This document shows positions 43,786 through 53,100 of a stretch of 64,000 nt of DNA, one piece after another. The stretch is taken from the NCBI RefSeq assembly GCF_900289145.1, contig NZ_OKQO01000001.1, forward strand, positions 124,001 to 188,000. The letters run 5' to 3'. The first letter of the stretch is position 1, and each line of letters starts with the position of its first letter. A model generated the notes under the pieces. The model made no database searches. It saw nothing but the letters and a program-made list of their open reading frames with translations, and was not told the origin of the DNA. The position numbers and the translations under genes were made by a program. This DNA comes from Neobittarella massiliensis (ex Bilen et al. 2018). GTDB taxonomy: Bacteria; Bacillota; Clostridia; Oscillospirales; Ruminococcaceae.

Positions 43786-44790
43786 CTATAGCTCGATAAA
43801 GCCAACCTTTTTGTAGACCTTGCGCAGGCATTTGGCACTTAACCGGCGAGCGCTCTCGGCGCCTTTGGTGTAGCACGCCTGCAGGTAGGCCTTGTCGCCC
43901 ATCAGGCGGGCAAAGTCCTCTCGGACCGGGCGCAGGCAGTCGGCCACACATTCTCCCACGGCCATCTTAAAGTCGCCGTAGCCCTTACCGGCAAACTCTG
44001 ACTCGATGGCGGCAAAGTCTTTGCCGGTGATGGAGGCGTAGATGGACATGAGGTTGTTGATACCGTCTTTGCCGGCGCGGTAGCAGACCTCGCCGTCGGA
44101 GTCGGTGACGGCGCGCTTGAATTTGCGCAGGATGGTGTCGACGTCGTCGAGGATGGAGATGTAGCCGTTGGGGTTGGGGTCGGACTTGCTCATCTTCTTC
44201 CCGGGCTCGGTCAGGCTCATGATCTTGGCCGAGGTCTTGGGAATATAGCCCTCGGGCACGGTGAAGGTGGGGGAGTACACGCCGTTAAAGCGGCCGGCAA
44301 TGTCGCGCGCCAGTTCCAGGTGCTGCTTCTGATCTTGCCCCACCGGCACCAAGTCGGCGTTGTACACCAGGATATCGGCGGCCATGAGCACCGGATAGGT
44401 GAACAGGCCGGCATTGATGTTGTCGGCATTTTTTTGCGATTTATCTTTAAACTGGGTCATGCGCGAGAGCTCGCCAAACTGGGTGAAACAGCCCAGCACC
44501 CACGACAGTTGGGCGTGGGCGGGGTTGTGGCTCTGGATGAACAGGACGCTCTTTTCGGGGTCGATGCCGCAGGCGATGAGCAGTGCATAGCACTCCAGCG
44601 ACTGGCGCCGCAGCTTGGCCGGGTCTTGCCGGACGGTGATGGCGTGCTGGTCGACGATGGAGTAGATACAATCATACTCATCCTGCAGCGGACCCCAGTT
44701 CTTGATGGCGCCCAGATAGTTGCCCAGCGTGAAGATGCCGGTGGGTTGGATGCCGCTGAATATCCGCTTTTTGGGAGCTGCTTGTTCCAT
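43786..44790 (-). CDS. trpS: Tryptophanyl-tRNA synthetase
   Basis: 334 residues, class Ic synthetase. The HIGH-equivalent is TGIFTLGNYLG near residue 20 and the KMSKSDPN signature is near the middle. It charges tRNA-Trp. The ribosome binding site is aggagaattctct. Only 89 bases separate it from the aminotransferase stop upstream, too short for a T-box leader, and no T-box GGTGG-like motif is there. It is probably read from a promoter within that gap or with the aminotransferase. Confidence 0.96.
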   Translation of the reverse strand: MEQAAPKKRIFSGIQPTGIFTLGNYLGAIKNWGPLQDEYDCIYSIVDQHAITVRQDPAKLRRQSLECYALLIACGIDPEKSVLFIQSHNPAHAQLSWVLGCFTQFGELSRMTQFKDKSQKNADNINAGLFTYPVLMAADILVYNADLVPVGQDQKQHLELARDIAGRFNGVYSPTFTVPEGYIPKTSAKIMSLTEPGKKMSKSDPNPNGYISILDDVDTILRKFKRAVTDSDGEVCYRAGKDGINNLMSIYASITGKDFAAIESEFAGKGYGDFKMAVGECVADCLRPVREDFARLMGDKAYLQACYTKGAESARRLSAKCLRKVYKKVGFIEL

Positions 44791-44879
44791 AGAGAATTCT
44801 CCTATACTAAAAGTAAATTTAAATTAAAATATTACATTGTAGCGCTTGATACGACAGAAAAGAATATACGTATCGTATA

Positions 44880-46070
44880 TTATAGGCTATTTTCTACGAT
44901 CTTTGCCAATATCTGCACACCGTCGACGATCTGCTGGTCGGTGGGAGTGGAGTAATTGACCCGGAAGCTGTGGCAGGTTTCTTCCTCGTTTACGTAAAAG
45001 GCGTTGCCGGGGACCACGGCCACACCGGCCTTGACCGCCTCTTTACAGAAGGTGGGCATATCGATCTGCTCTGGCAGGGTGCACCAGATAAACAGGCCGC
45101 CCTGTGGCCTTTGGTAGGCGACCTTACCGCCCAGATAGGTGTCGAGCGCACTGCACATGACACCGGCTTTTTTGCGGTATACTTCCTGCAGCAGGGCGAT
45201 GTGGTCGTGCACGTCCCAGCGGGTCAGGAACTCGGCGCAGATGATCTGGGCCAGCGAGTTGGAGTGTACGTCGGTGGTCTGCTTGGCCACCACCAGTTTG
45301 GCCATCAGGACGTCGTCGGCCACGGTGTAGCCCACCCGCAGGGCCGGGGCCAGCAGTTTGGAAAAGCTGCCCAGGTAGATGACGTCGCGGCCGGTCTCAT
45401 CCAGCGACTTGATGGTGGACACTGGCTGGCCGCTGATGCGCAGATCGCCGTAGGGGTTATCTTCGAGCACCAGCACGCCGTAGCGGCGGCAGATCTCGAG
45501 AATGCCCTGACGCTTTGCCAGCGAGGTGATGATGCCGCTGGGATTTTGGAAAGTGGGGATGACGTAGAAAAAACGCGGGTTGTGGGACGAGCGGATAGCC
45601 TGCTCTAGACTGGCCAGATCGACGCCGTCGTCCTCCATTTCCACCCCCACCAAGTTGGCGTTATAAGAGCGGAAGGTGTTGAGCGCACCGAGGAAGGTGG
45701 GCTTTTCGACGAGGATGGTATCGCCTTCGTCGACCAGGCACTTGGTGACCAGATCGATGCCCTGCTGGGCGCCGGAGGTGACGAGCAGCGAGTTGTGGGA
45801 GAAATTGATGCCATAATCCTGCCCCAGCCATCGTACCAGCTCCTCCCGCAGCGGGGGATAGCCCTCGCTCACCGAGTACTGCAGACACTTGACCGGATCG
45901 ACGGCTAAGGCGTCGGCGGTGATGGCGGCGATCTTTTCGGTGGGGAAGGTCTCGCTGGCGGGATTGCCCGCCGAGAACGAGATGACCGACGGGTCGGACG
46001 AGAGCTTTAAGATCTCGCGGATGACCGAGGGTTTCATGGTGGACATTTTTTGAGAAAATCGATAGTCCAT
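44880..46070 (-). CDS. PLP-dependent aminotransferase (class I, 2-aminoadipate/MocR-like type)
   Basis: 396 residues. Fold type I: substrate/PLP segments SVSEGYPPLREEL, TSGAQQGIDL, PTFQNPSG, DNPYGDLR and the lysine in LGSFSKLLAPALRVGY. The family includes LysN-like 2-aminoadipate and broad aromatic/branched-chain aminotransferases; the substrate is not set. The start MDYRFSQ follows aaaggagtatcggc. It lies just upstream of trpS on the same strand. Confidence 0.9.
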   Translation of the reverse strand: MDYRFSQKMSTMKPSVIREILKLSSDPSVISFSAGNPASETFPTEKIAAITADALAVDPVKCLQYSVSEGYPPLREELVRWLGQDYGINFSHNSLLVTSGAQQGIDLVTKCLVDEGDTILVEKPTFLGALNTFRSYNANLVGVEMEDDGVDLASLEQAIRSSHNPRFFYVIPTFQNPSGIITSLAKRQGILEICRRYGVLVLEDNPYGDLRISGQPVSTIKSLDETGRDVIYLGSFSKLLAPALRVGYTVADDVLMAKLVVAKQTTDVHSNSLAQIICAEFLTRWDVHDHIALLQEVYRKKAGVMCSALDTYLGGKVAYQRPQGGLFIWCTLPEQIDMPTFCKEAVKAGVAVVPGNAFYVNEEETCHSFRVNYSTPTDQQIVDGVQILAKIVENSL

Positions 46071-46249
46071 GCCGATACTCCTTTCTGGCCCGTGCACCGA
46101 CTGGCAGGACGGGCGCGGTTTGGGGACAGGCGGCACTTGGCCGCTTTATAATATTTACTATTTTAGCACAGATCCGGCCGCAAGAAAATAAGGAGCGGCC
46201 AGAAGCACACGGTTTTTGGCTAAATACTTGCCGTACAGCCCAAAATAAA

Positions 46250-46278
46250 TTGAGTTTATCTGTAAAATATGCTAAACT
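46250..46278 (+). promoter_or_regulatory. Promoter of gltX
   Basis: TTGAGT and TAAACT with a 17-base spacer, about 60 bases before the start codon. Confidence 0.6.
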
Positions 46279-46339
46279 ATCTACCTAGAGAAGACCGCCC
46301 GGATCGGGGCGGCCGATTACGACAAAAGGTGGTAAAAAA

Positions 46340-47806
46340 ATGAGCAGAGAAGTGAGGACGAGATTTGCCCCCAGCCCCACGGGCTATATGCATGTGGGCA
46401 ACTTGAGGACGGCGCTGTACGCGTATTTGGTGGCTAAGGGCCAAGACGGCACCTTTATTTTGCGCATCGAGGACACCGATCAGCAGCGCCAGGTAGAGGG
46501 CGCCACCGACATCATTTACAATACCCTGCGCGAGACCGGCCTTTTGTGGGACGAGGGACCGGATATCGGCGGCCCGGTGGGGCCGTACATCCAGTCACAG
46601 CGTATGGGCATGTTTATCGACTACGCCAAAGAGCTGGTGGAAAAGGGAGAGGCCTACTACTGTTTTTGCGACAAGGAGCGGCTGGAGGAGGTAAAGACCA
46701 TCCAGAAAGCCAGCGGCCAGCCCCCAAAATACGACGGCCACTGCCGGGACCTGAGCCCCGAAGAGGTGCAGGAAAAACTGGACGCGGGCATCCCCTGGGT
46801 GATCCGCCAGAAGATGCCCACCGAGGGCAAGACCTCTTTTCACGACGAGATCTACGGCGATATCGTGGTGGACAACTCGGTGCTCGACGACCAGATCCTC
46901 ATCAAGGCTGACGGGATGCCCACCTATAACTTCGCCAACGTGGTGGACGACCACCTGATGGGCATCACCCATGTCATCCGCGGCAGCGAGTACCTGTCCT
47001 CGGCCCCCAAGTACAATTTGCTGTACCGGGCTTTTGGGTGGGAGGTTCCGGTGTACATCCACTGCCCGCCGGTGATGAAAGACGCCACCCACAAGCTCTC
47101 TAAGCGCAACGGCGACGCCTCGTTCCAAGACCTGGTGGCCAAGGGCTATCTAAAAGAGGCGGTGCTCAACTACATTGCCCTGCTGGGGTGGAGCCCCCGC
47201 GGCGAGCAGAGCGAGCAGGAGATCTTTACTCTGCCCGAGCTGGTGGAGTCGTTCTCGATCGAGGGCATCTCGAAATCGCCGGCCATTTTTGACATTCAAA
47301 AGCTGCGCTACATCAACAGTGAGTACCTGCGCCGTATGAGCCCGGAGGAGTTTTACCAGGTGGCACTGCCCTGGGTAAAACAGGGGGTACAGCGCGCGGA
47401 TATCGATTTTAAGCTGCTGTGCCAGGTGCTGCAGGCCCGCACCGAGGTGCTGGGCGAGATCCCGGCGCAGCTGGACTTTATCGACCAGCTGCCGGCCTAT
47501 GAAAACGACCTGTACACCCACAAGAAGATGAAGACCAACCCCGAGACGGCACTGGCGGCGCTGCAGGCGGCGCTGCCGGTACTGGAAGCGCTGGAGGATT
47601 TTTCGGCCGACAGCGTGCACGAGGCACTGTTTGGCCTGATCGGCCAGCTGGGGGTAAAGAACGGCTATATGCTGTGGCCGGTGCGGGTGGCGCTGACCGG
47701 CAAATCGTTTACACCCGGCGGCGGCATTGAGATGGCGGCCATTTTGGGCAAAGACGAGACCATCGCCCGCCTGAAAAAGGGTATCGCCCAGCTGGAAGCC
47801 CAGTAG
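46340..47806 (+). CDS. gltX: Glutamyl-tRNA synthetase
   Basis: 488 residues, normal for the bacterial non-split enzyme. The HIGH motif is [19 protein letters not shown] and the KMSKS-equivalent is HKLSKRNGD. It charges tRNA-Glu, and in organisms lacking GlnRS also tRNA-Gln. The aggtggt ribosome binding site precedes the ATG. Single-gene unit with promoter and terminator. Confidence 0.97.
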   Translation: MSREVRTRFAPSPTGYMHVGNLRTALYAYLVAKGQDGTFILRIEDTDQQRQVEGATDIIYNTLRETGLLWDEGPDIGGPVGPYIQSQRMGMFIDYAKELVEKGEAYYCFCDKERLEEVKTIQKASGQPPKYDGHCRDLSPEEVQEKLDAGIPWVIRQKMPTEGKTSFHDEIYGDIVVDNSVLDDQILIKADGMPTYNFANVVDDHLMGITHVIRGSEYLSSAPKYNLLYRAFGWEVPVYIHCPPVMKDATHKLSKRNGDASFQDLVAKGYLKEAVLNYIALLGWSPRGEQSEQEIFTLPELVESFSIEGISKSPAIFDIQKLRYINSEYLRRMSPEEFYQVALPWVKQGVQRADIDFKLLCQVLQARTEVLGEIPAQLDFIDQLPAYENDLYTHKKMKTNPETALAALQAALPVLEALEDFSADSVHEALFGLIGQLGVKNGYMLWPVRVALTGKSFTPGGGIEMAAILGKDETIARLKKGIAQLEAQ

Positions 47807-47830
47807 ATAGCGTACTTTTGTGAACTTATA

Positions 47831-47870
47831 CGAGCACACCGCCCGATACCGGGCAGTGTGCTCGTTTGCT
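47831..47870 (+). terminator. Intrinsic terminator of gltX
   Basis: A stem of about 15 bp, cgagcacaccgcccg with near-complement and an atac loop, followed by tttgctt. Confidence 0.8.
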
Positions 47871-47933
47871 TATAAAAAACTGTTACCGGGCAGATAGCCG
47901 AGTTTTAGCGGCATTTTTGGTGGAGCCCGCCAA

Positions 47934-47963
47934 TGGTCAAGCCCAGTGGCACTGCCGTACAAT
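47934..47963 (+). promoter_or_regulatory. Possible promoter of the nucleoside hydrolase pair
   Basis: TGGTCA and TACAAT spaced by 18 bases, about 70 bases ahead of the first hydrolase gene. Confidence 0.4.
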
Positions 47964-48032
47964 AGGGAGTAAGCAAGTGATACCGGGCCGCGATCGGCCC
48001 GACGACAGACGAGAAAATGAGGTGGAGTACTG

Positions 48033-48971
48033 TTGAAGAGGATACTCATCGATACCGATACCGGCTCGGATGACGCGATGGCCATCGTTATGGCGCTGCG
48101 GGACGAGCGTGTAAAAGTGGAGGCCATCACCACGGTGGCGGGCAATGTAGACCTGTGCTATGCCACCAAAAACGTGCTGCTCTCGATCGACTATGCCGGC
48201 ACCTACGCCCCACCGGTGTACGAGGGGTGCAGCCACCCGATCGTGGAGAAGTCGCTGATACGGGCGCCCATGGCCCACGGGGTGAACGGCTTGGCGGACA
48301 TGGATTTTGGCGAACCCAAAGGCAAGGTGCAAAAGGAGCACGCAGTGGATGCGCTGCTGCGCATTCTGCGCCACAGTGAGGACCAGGCGCTGGAGCTGGT
48401 GACTCTGGGCCCGCTGACCAATATTGCCGTGGCTATCATGCGGGCGCCGGAGCTGGTGAAAAAGCTGCGCCAGATCACCATTATGGGCGGCGCTTTTGCC
48501 GAGACCGGAGTGTTTACGGCGCCTATTGCCGAGTTTAATATAAAAGGCGATGTGGAGGCGGCCAATGTGGTGTGCGGCTGTGGGGTTCCGCTTTTGTTTG
48601 CGCCCATCAACGCCTGCCACGGCGAGGCCTTTATGACCGGCGAAGAGGTGGAGATGCTGCTGGCCACCGGCACCGAGCGGGCGCGGTTCTGCGTGCAGTC
48701 GAACACGCTGCTCATCGAGGGCAACAAGGAGCGCTTTGGCATGCGCGGCTTTGACCCGGCCGACCCGGTAGCTATGGCCTGCGCCACTGCGCCGGAGACC
48801 ATTGGCGTAAAGGAGCGGGCTTTTGTGACCTTTGAGCAGGAGGGCGAGATCACCCGCGGTATGATGATCTTTGACACCAAGGGGCACTACGGCCAGGAGC
48901 CCAACGCCGAGATCGTCATCTCGATGGACGGGCCGGCGTACAAGAAATACTGTTACGAAAAGATCGTGTAG
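48033..48971 (+). CDS. Nucleoside hydrolase (IUNH family), copy 1
   Basis: 312 residues, TTG start after aggtggag. The N-terminal calcium-binding signature is LIDTDTGSDDAMA, followed by TTVAGNV and the AHGVNGL loop. These enzymes split ribonucleosides into base and ribose. Asp is kept in the late DPADPVAMA motif, but the usual His before it is Ala, and the EFN segment reads EFNIKGDVEAA instead of EFNIWVDPEAA. Substrate choice may therefore differ from inosine-uridine enzymes. Copy 2 follows after 16 bases. Confidence 0.9.
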   Translation: MKRILIDTDTGSDDAMAIVMALRDERVKVEAITTVAGNVDLCYATKNVLLSIDYAGTYAPPVYEGCSHPIVEKSLIRAPMAHGVNGLADMDFGEPKGKVQKEHAVDALLRILRHSEDQALELVTLGPLTNIAVAIMRAPELVKKLRQITIMGGAFAETGVFTAPIAEFNIKGDVEAANVVCGCGVPLLFAPINACHGEAFMTGEEVEMLLATGTERARFCVQSNTLLIEGNKERFGMRGFDPADPVAMACATAPETIGVKERAFVTFEQEGEITRGMMIFDTKGHYGQEPNAEIVISMDGPAYKKYCYEKIV

Positions 48972-48987
48972 GGGAGGTTTTGCTGGT

Positions 48988-49932
48988 ATGGACAAGAGGA
49001 AGATACTCATCGACACCGATACCGGCTCGGACGATGCGGTGGCCATGCTGCTGGCCCTGCGAGACCCGAGCGTAGAGGTGGTGGCGGTGACCACCGTGGC
49101 GGGCAATGTGCCGCTGGAACAGGCCACCAAGAACGCCCTGATCACCATCCACATGGCCGGCACCTATGCCCCGCCGGTGTATCAGGGACTGGCAAAGCCC
49201 ATCTGCAGCCAGATGCAGCACGCCTTTGGCGCCCACGGCAAGGACGGCATGGGCGATATTGGACTGGTGCCGCCGGCGGACATGCAGCCAAAAACCGAGC
49301 ACGCAGTGGACGCGCTGATGCGCATTCTGAAACAGCACCCCGCCGGTGAACTGGAGCTGGTGACGCTGGGGCCCACCTGCAACATCGGCACTCTGATCAT
49401 GCGGGCGCCGGACCTGGTGAAAAAGCTGCGCCGGATCACCGTGATGGGGGGCGCCTGGATGGAGCCGGGTGATTACTGGGTACCGCCGGCCGAGAGCAAC
49501 ATCCGCAACGATGTGGAGAGCGCCAACTTGATATTGGGATGCGGCGTGCCGGTGGTGATGGTTCCCATCAACGTGTGCCGGGGCGACATTTTGACCACCG
49601 AAGAGGAGATCGAGATGCTGACCGCCTCGGGGCCGGTGGGCAAATTTTCAGTCGACTGCAACCGGACCCTCATCGGCTTTAACAAGCAGCGCTGGGGGCG
49701 GGCGGTGATCGACCCGGCCGACCCGGTGGCTATGGCGGTGGCACTGTGCCCCGACTGCGTGGAGGAGAAAAAAGACTGCGTGATGGAGTTTGAGACCCGG
49801 GGCAGATACACCCGCGGAGTGATGGTGTACGACTACTGGAACCGCGCGGGCAAGCCGATAAACGCTACTTTGATCACCAAGGTGAGCGAGCGGCGGTACA
49901 AAGATTACGCCTATAATCTACTGCGCGGTTAG
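48988..49932 (+). CDS. Nucleoside hydrolase (IUNH family), copy 2
   Basis: 314 residues, ATG after ggggaggttttgctggt. It is clearly a paralog of copy 1: LIDTDTGSDDAVA, TTVAGNV, AHGKDGMGDI and DPADPVAMA. The ESN segment (PPAESNIRNDVESA) differs from copy 1 and from the canonical EFN-DPE form, so the two copies probably prefer different nucleosides or act together. Together they form a nucleoside-salvage operon without an attached transporter or kinase. Confidence 0.9.
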   Translation: MDKRKILIDTDTGSDDAVAMLLALRDPSVEVVAVTTVAGNVPLEQATKNALITIHMAGTYAPPVYQGLAKPICSQMQHAFGAHGKDGMGDIGLVPPADMQPKTEHAVDALMRILKQHPAGELELVTLGPTCNIGTLIMRAPDLVKKLRRITVMGGAWMEPGDYWVPPAESNIRNDVESANLILGCGVPVVMVPINVCRGDILTTEEEIEMLTASGPVGKFSVDCNRTLIGFNKQRWGRAVIDPADPVAMAVALCPDCVEEKKDCVMEFETRGRYTRGVMVYDYWNRAGKPINATLITKVSERRYKDYAYNLLRG

Positions 49933-49984
49933 GGTTTATACAGGGGCAAAAAGAGACACAGGACGGGCATTTATAATGGTGAAC

Positions 49985-50016
49985 GGGCCGGGACGAACGT
50001 GTTCCCGGCCCGCTTT
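49985..50016 (+). terminator. Intrinsic terminator of the nucleoside hydrolase operon
   Basis: The 9-bp stem gggccggga / tcccggccc with a nine-base loop, then gctttt. Confidence 0.75.
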
Positions 50017-50113
50017 TGGCGCGGGGGCAGGCGCCGCCGGATGGGGAAAAAGGCCGCTGGGGGGAAGTTGGGGGAGGTTGGGGAAAGCTGAGGGAAACTG
50101 AGGGGAATAAAAA

Positions 50114-50152
50114 ACAGAGCAGACAGGGGAAAAACCCTCTGTCTGCTCTGCT
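50114..50152 (-). terminator. Intrinsic terminator of the surface-protein gene
   Basis: Minus strand: a stem of about 15 bp (cagagcagacag ... ctgtctgctctg) followed by ttttttatt, 15 bases past the stop codon. Confidence 0.85.
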
Positions 50153-50166
50153 TTGGCCGGGGCCTG

Positions 50167-53100
50167 CTAGGGGCGGCCCCTCTTTTTAATTGTGAACAAT
50201 CTGTAAAAAGCGTATGATATCGCCGCAAAACTGCCCAGTAGAGCCCAGATAGGGAGCAGTGGGCGGCGGTCGCCGGTGGCAGCACCCGGGGACTGCCCGG
50301 CAGCGCCGTTTGGATCGCCGCCCTGCGAGCTGCTGCCGGGCTGCTGCGTGTCGGCCGGACCGGAGGTGCTGCCCGATTTTTCCCAGCGGGCGTACAGGGT
50401 GATGTTTTGCTGTACGGTATCGCCGGCAAACTGCCAGGCGGTATGCGTATCGGGTTCCAGGTACCAGCCGGCGAAGATGTAGCCGGTGCGGTGCGGCGGA
50501 TCGGGGGCGGGGATGTGCGCCCCCTGCCGGATACCGGTATAGGGGGAGACGCTGCTGCCGCCCTGTGCGTCGAAGGTGACGGTGAGCAGATCGCCGCCGC
50601 CGGGCTCATCGGTGTAGGCGATGGCATAGGTGGAGAAGCGGTCGCTGTTTATGGTGATGGTGTCGCTTTGGCTGTCGAGATCGGGCAGGATATCTACCTG
50701 GCCACCGTGTGCGCGGAGCATGACGTAACTGCGCCCGGGCGCCCGCAGCGACGGGGGGATGGTCACCGCGATCTGGATGGGGGAGGAAGTGGCGGTGATC
50801 GGCTCGGCGGCCTGACCGCCGACCTGCTTGAGGACCGAGATATCCATATACATGCCGATGGTGCGGCCTCCGGCCTGCGCGGGGTCGATCTGGCTGTCGG
50901 CGCTTTCGACCGGATCGATGACCAGTTTGAGGGTGATCTTGTTTATCGCCCCCTCTTTGAGCTGACGGGCCTCGTCTAAGGTGACGGTATCGGCCAGTTG
51001 ATACAGCATCGGGGCATCGACCTCTGTAGCTACGTTGACGTGTTTTTGCATTTCTATCTGTATGCCGTCCAGCTGCGCCAACTGGCTGTTGAGCTGGTGG
51101 AGACTGTCGGGAGAGACCTTGCCTTTCTCGTCATCTTCCAGCAGCTCGTAGAGGATCTTGGCGGTGAGCACATCGTCGCTGTGTTGGGAGGCGCTATCTT
51201 CCGGCGGGGTGATGGCGCCGACCGCCGCCTCGACATCCTGCGCGACGAGGGGAGAAAAGGAGACCTGCAGGGCGTGCGCCGACTGGATATCGGCCAGTGT
51301 ATAGCAGTCCTCGGCAGGGACGGGCCTACCGTCGAGCAGTACCTGCTCGACCTTATAACCGCTGTCGGGCGTGAACCGAAAGGAGAGGTCTTCGCCGCTG
51401 ATGACGGCGGTATCGCCGGCGGGAGAGACGGTACCGTGCCCCCCTGTTACCGAGGCAGTTACCGTGTGGACAGTATCGAGGGACCAAACGGTCTTATCCT
51501 GACCGACAGCTTTTTTCAGACCGAGACCGTTTTCGAGATAGGAGAATGTTCCGCTGCTGCTGCCGGCGGTGACGCAGGTCTGCAGGGCGGCGGGGACGCC
51601 GGATATTTGCAGGGCGCTGTTTTCACTGACGGCGCCGCCGACATGCAGTACCTGGCCGGCTGAGAGCTGTAGGGTACCGCCGCCGATAAAGTTGCCGGAT
51701 ATGCTCTCGTCGAAAGCGGAGAGCACCAATGTGCCGCCGGTATCGACCTGCAAGTCGGCGGTGTTCCAAAGCAGGCGGTTATCGGCAGAGGTGTGGGTGA
51801 GCGTGGCACCGGGATACACGTGGACCTGGCTGATACGGCTCTCGTAGAGATAGCCCACCGCGGCGCTGGTAGGTGTGCTGCCGTCACCGACATATACAGA
51901 CAGTCCATCGGTGAGCGAGGCGGTATCGACGCTGGTAACGCTGCTCAGCGAGGTATTGCCCAGCAGATACAGCGCTGCGCTTTTGGCTTTGGAATTGCTG
52001 TTGCCCGCCGGGTACACGGCGCCGATCACCTCGGCATTTTTGAGGCGTATATCCACATGACCCGCATGGGTATAGTTGGTGGCGGCGCTGTAGTAACCGG
52101 TGCCGTAGAGCTGTTTGACGGCAGAGTTTTCGAGCGCGACGGCAGTGTTGCCGTCGACTTCGACATGGCCGCTGCCCACGCCCCAACCGCCGCCGAGCAG
52201 ATAGGCGCCGCCCAGGTCACAGTTTTTGACCTGGAGCAAAACAGAGCCGTGTACGCGGGCGCTGGCCGAAGCGTCGTTGACGGCATAACCGCCGCCAAAA
52301 GTCCAGTTGGATATCTGCGCGTTGTGATCGAGCAGCAGGTCTACCGCCCCCACATCGGCATTGGCCCCGGCGGCGTTGGCCTGCCCGCCGCCGTACAGAT
52401 ATTTATTATACGTGGCGGTGAGGTCTTTCAGCGTGAGCGAGGCAGCGCCGGTGACCCGGGCACTGCCGGCGGCCCCGGCATAACCGCCAGCATAGATGAC
52501 CTGGTTGGGGAGGACCCCGCTGAATGTGAGGGAGGTATCGCCATAAACGGTGGTGTCGCTATCGGCGATATAGGTGCGCCCAGCCCCCACTACAGAGCCG
52601 CTGAAGGCGGCGGTGCCGCCCCCCTGAAAGACGGTGTTGACCGCCCCCGGCGCAGTGCTGCTGCCCACGGTGGCGACAGCGCTGCCGGTGCCGGTGACCC
52701 GGCCGGCGGGAGTAAAGTAAGAGCAGGAAAAGTTGCCGCCCAGCATGTTGGTGACCGAGCCGGCCACCGCGGCGCTGCAGCCTGCGTTCTCGGCGTCGCC
52801 GCCGCCGATATACTGCTGCGAGATGCTGGCGCCGCTGCCGATGGTGGTAGAGACGCCGCCCTGTACCTCGGCCGTGGTGCCGGCTATTTTGGCCAGGCCG
52901 GCGGCAAAGAACCAGTCGTCGCAGTGAAAGTCGTCGCCGATGGTGGTGGCGATATCGCCTTTTACGTCGGCGTGACTGCCGCTGGGGTCGTAGCTGGAGC
53001 CGGAGCGGTAGCGGGGATTGCCGCCGCCGATGAACTGGCCGCTGGCGGGGGAGATGCGCCGGCAGGACACGCCGCTGCCGATATGGATGGCGACGCTGCC

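Noticed and set aside
44791-44879. T-box leader expected before trpS
   Set aside because: The gap to the upstream gene is only 89 bases, AT-rich, without a terminator hairpin or T-box-like motif.
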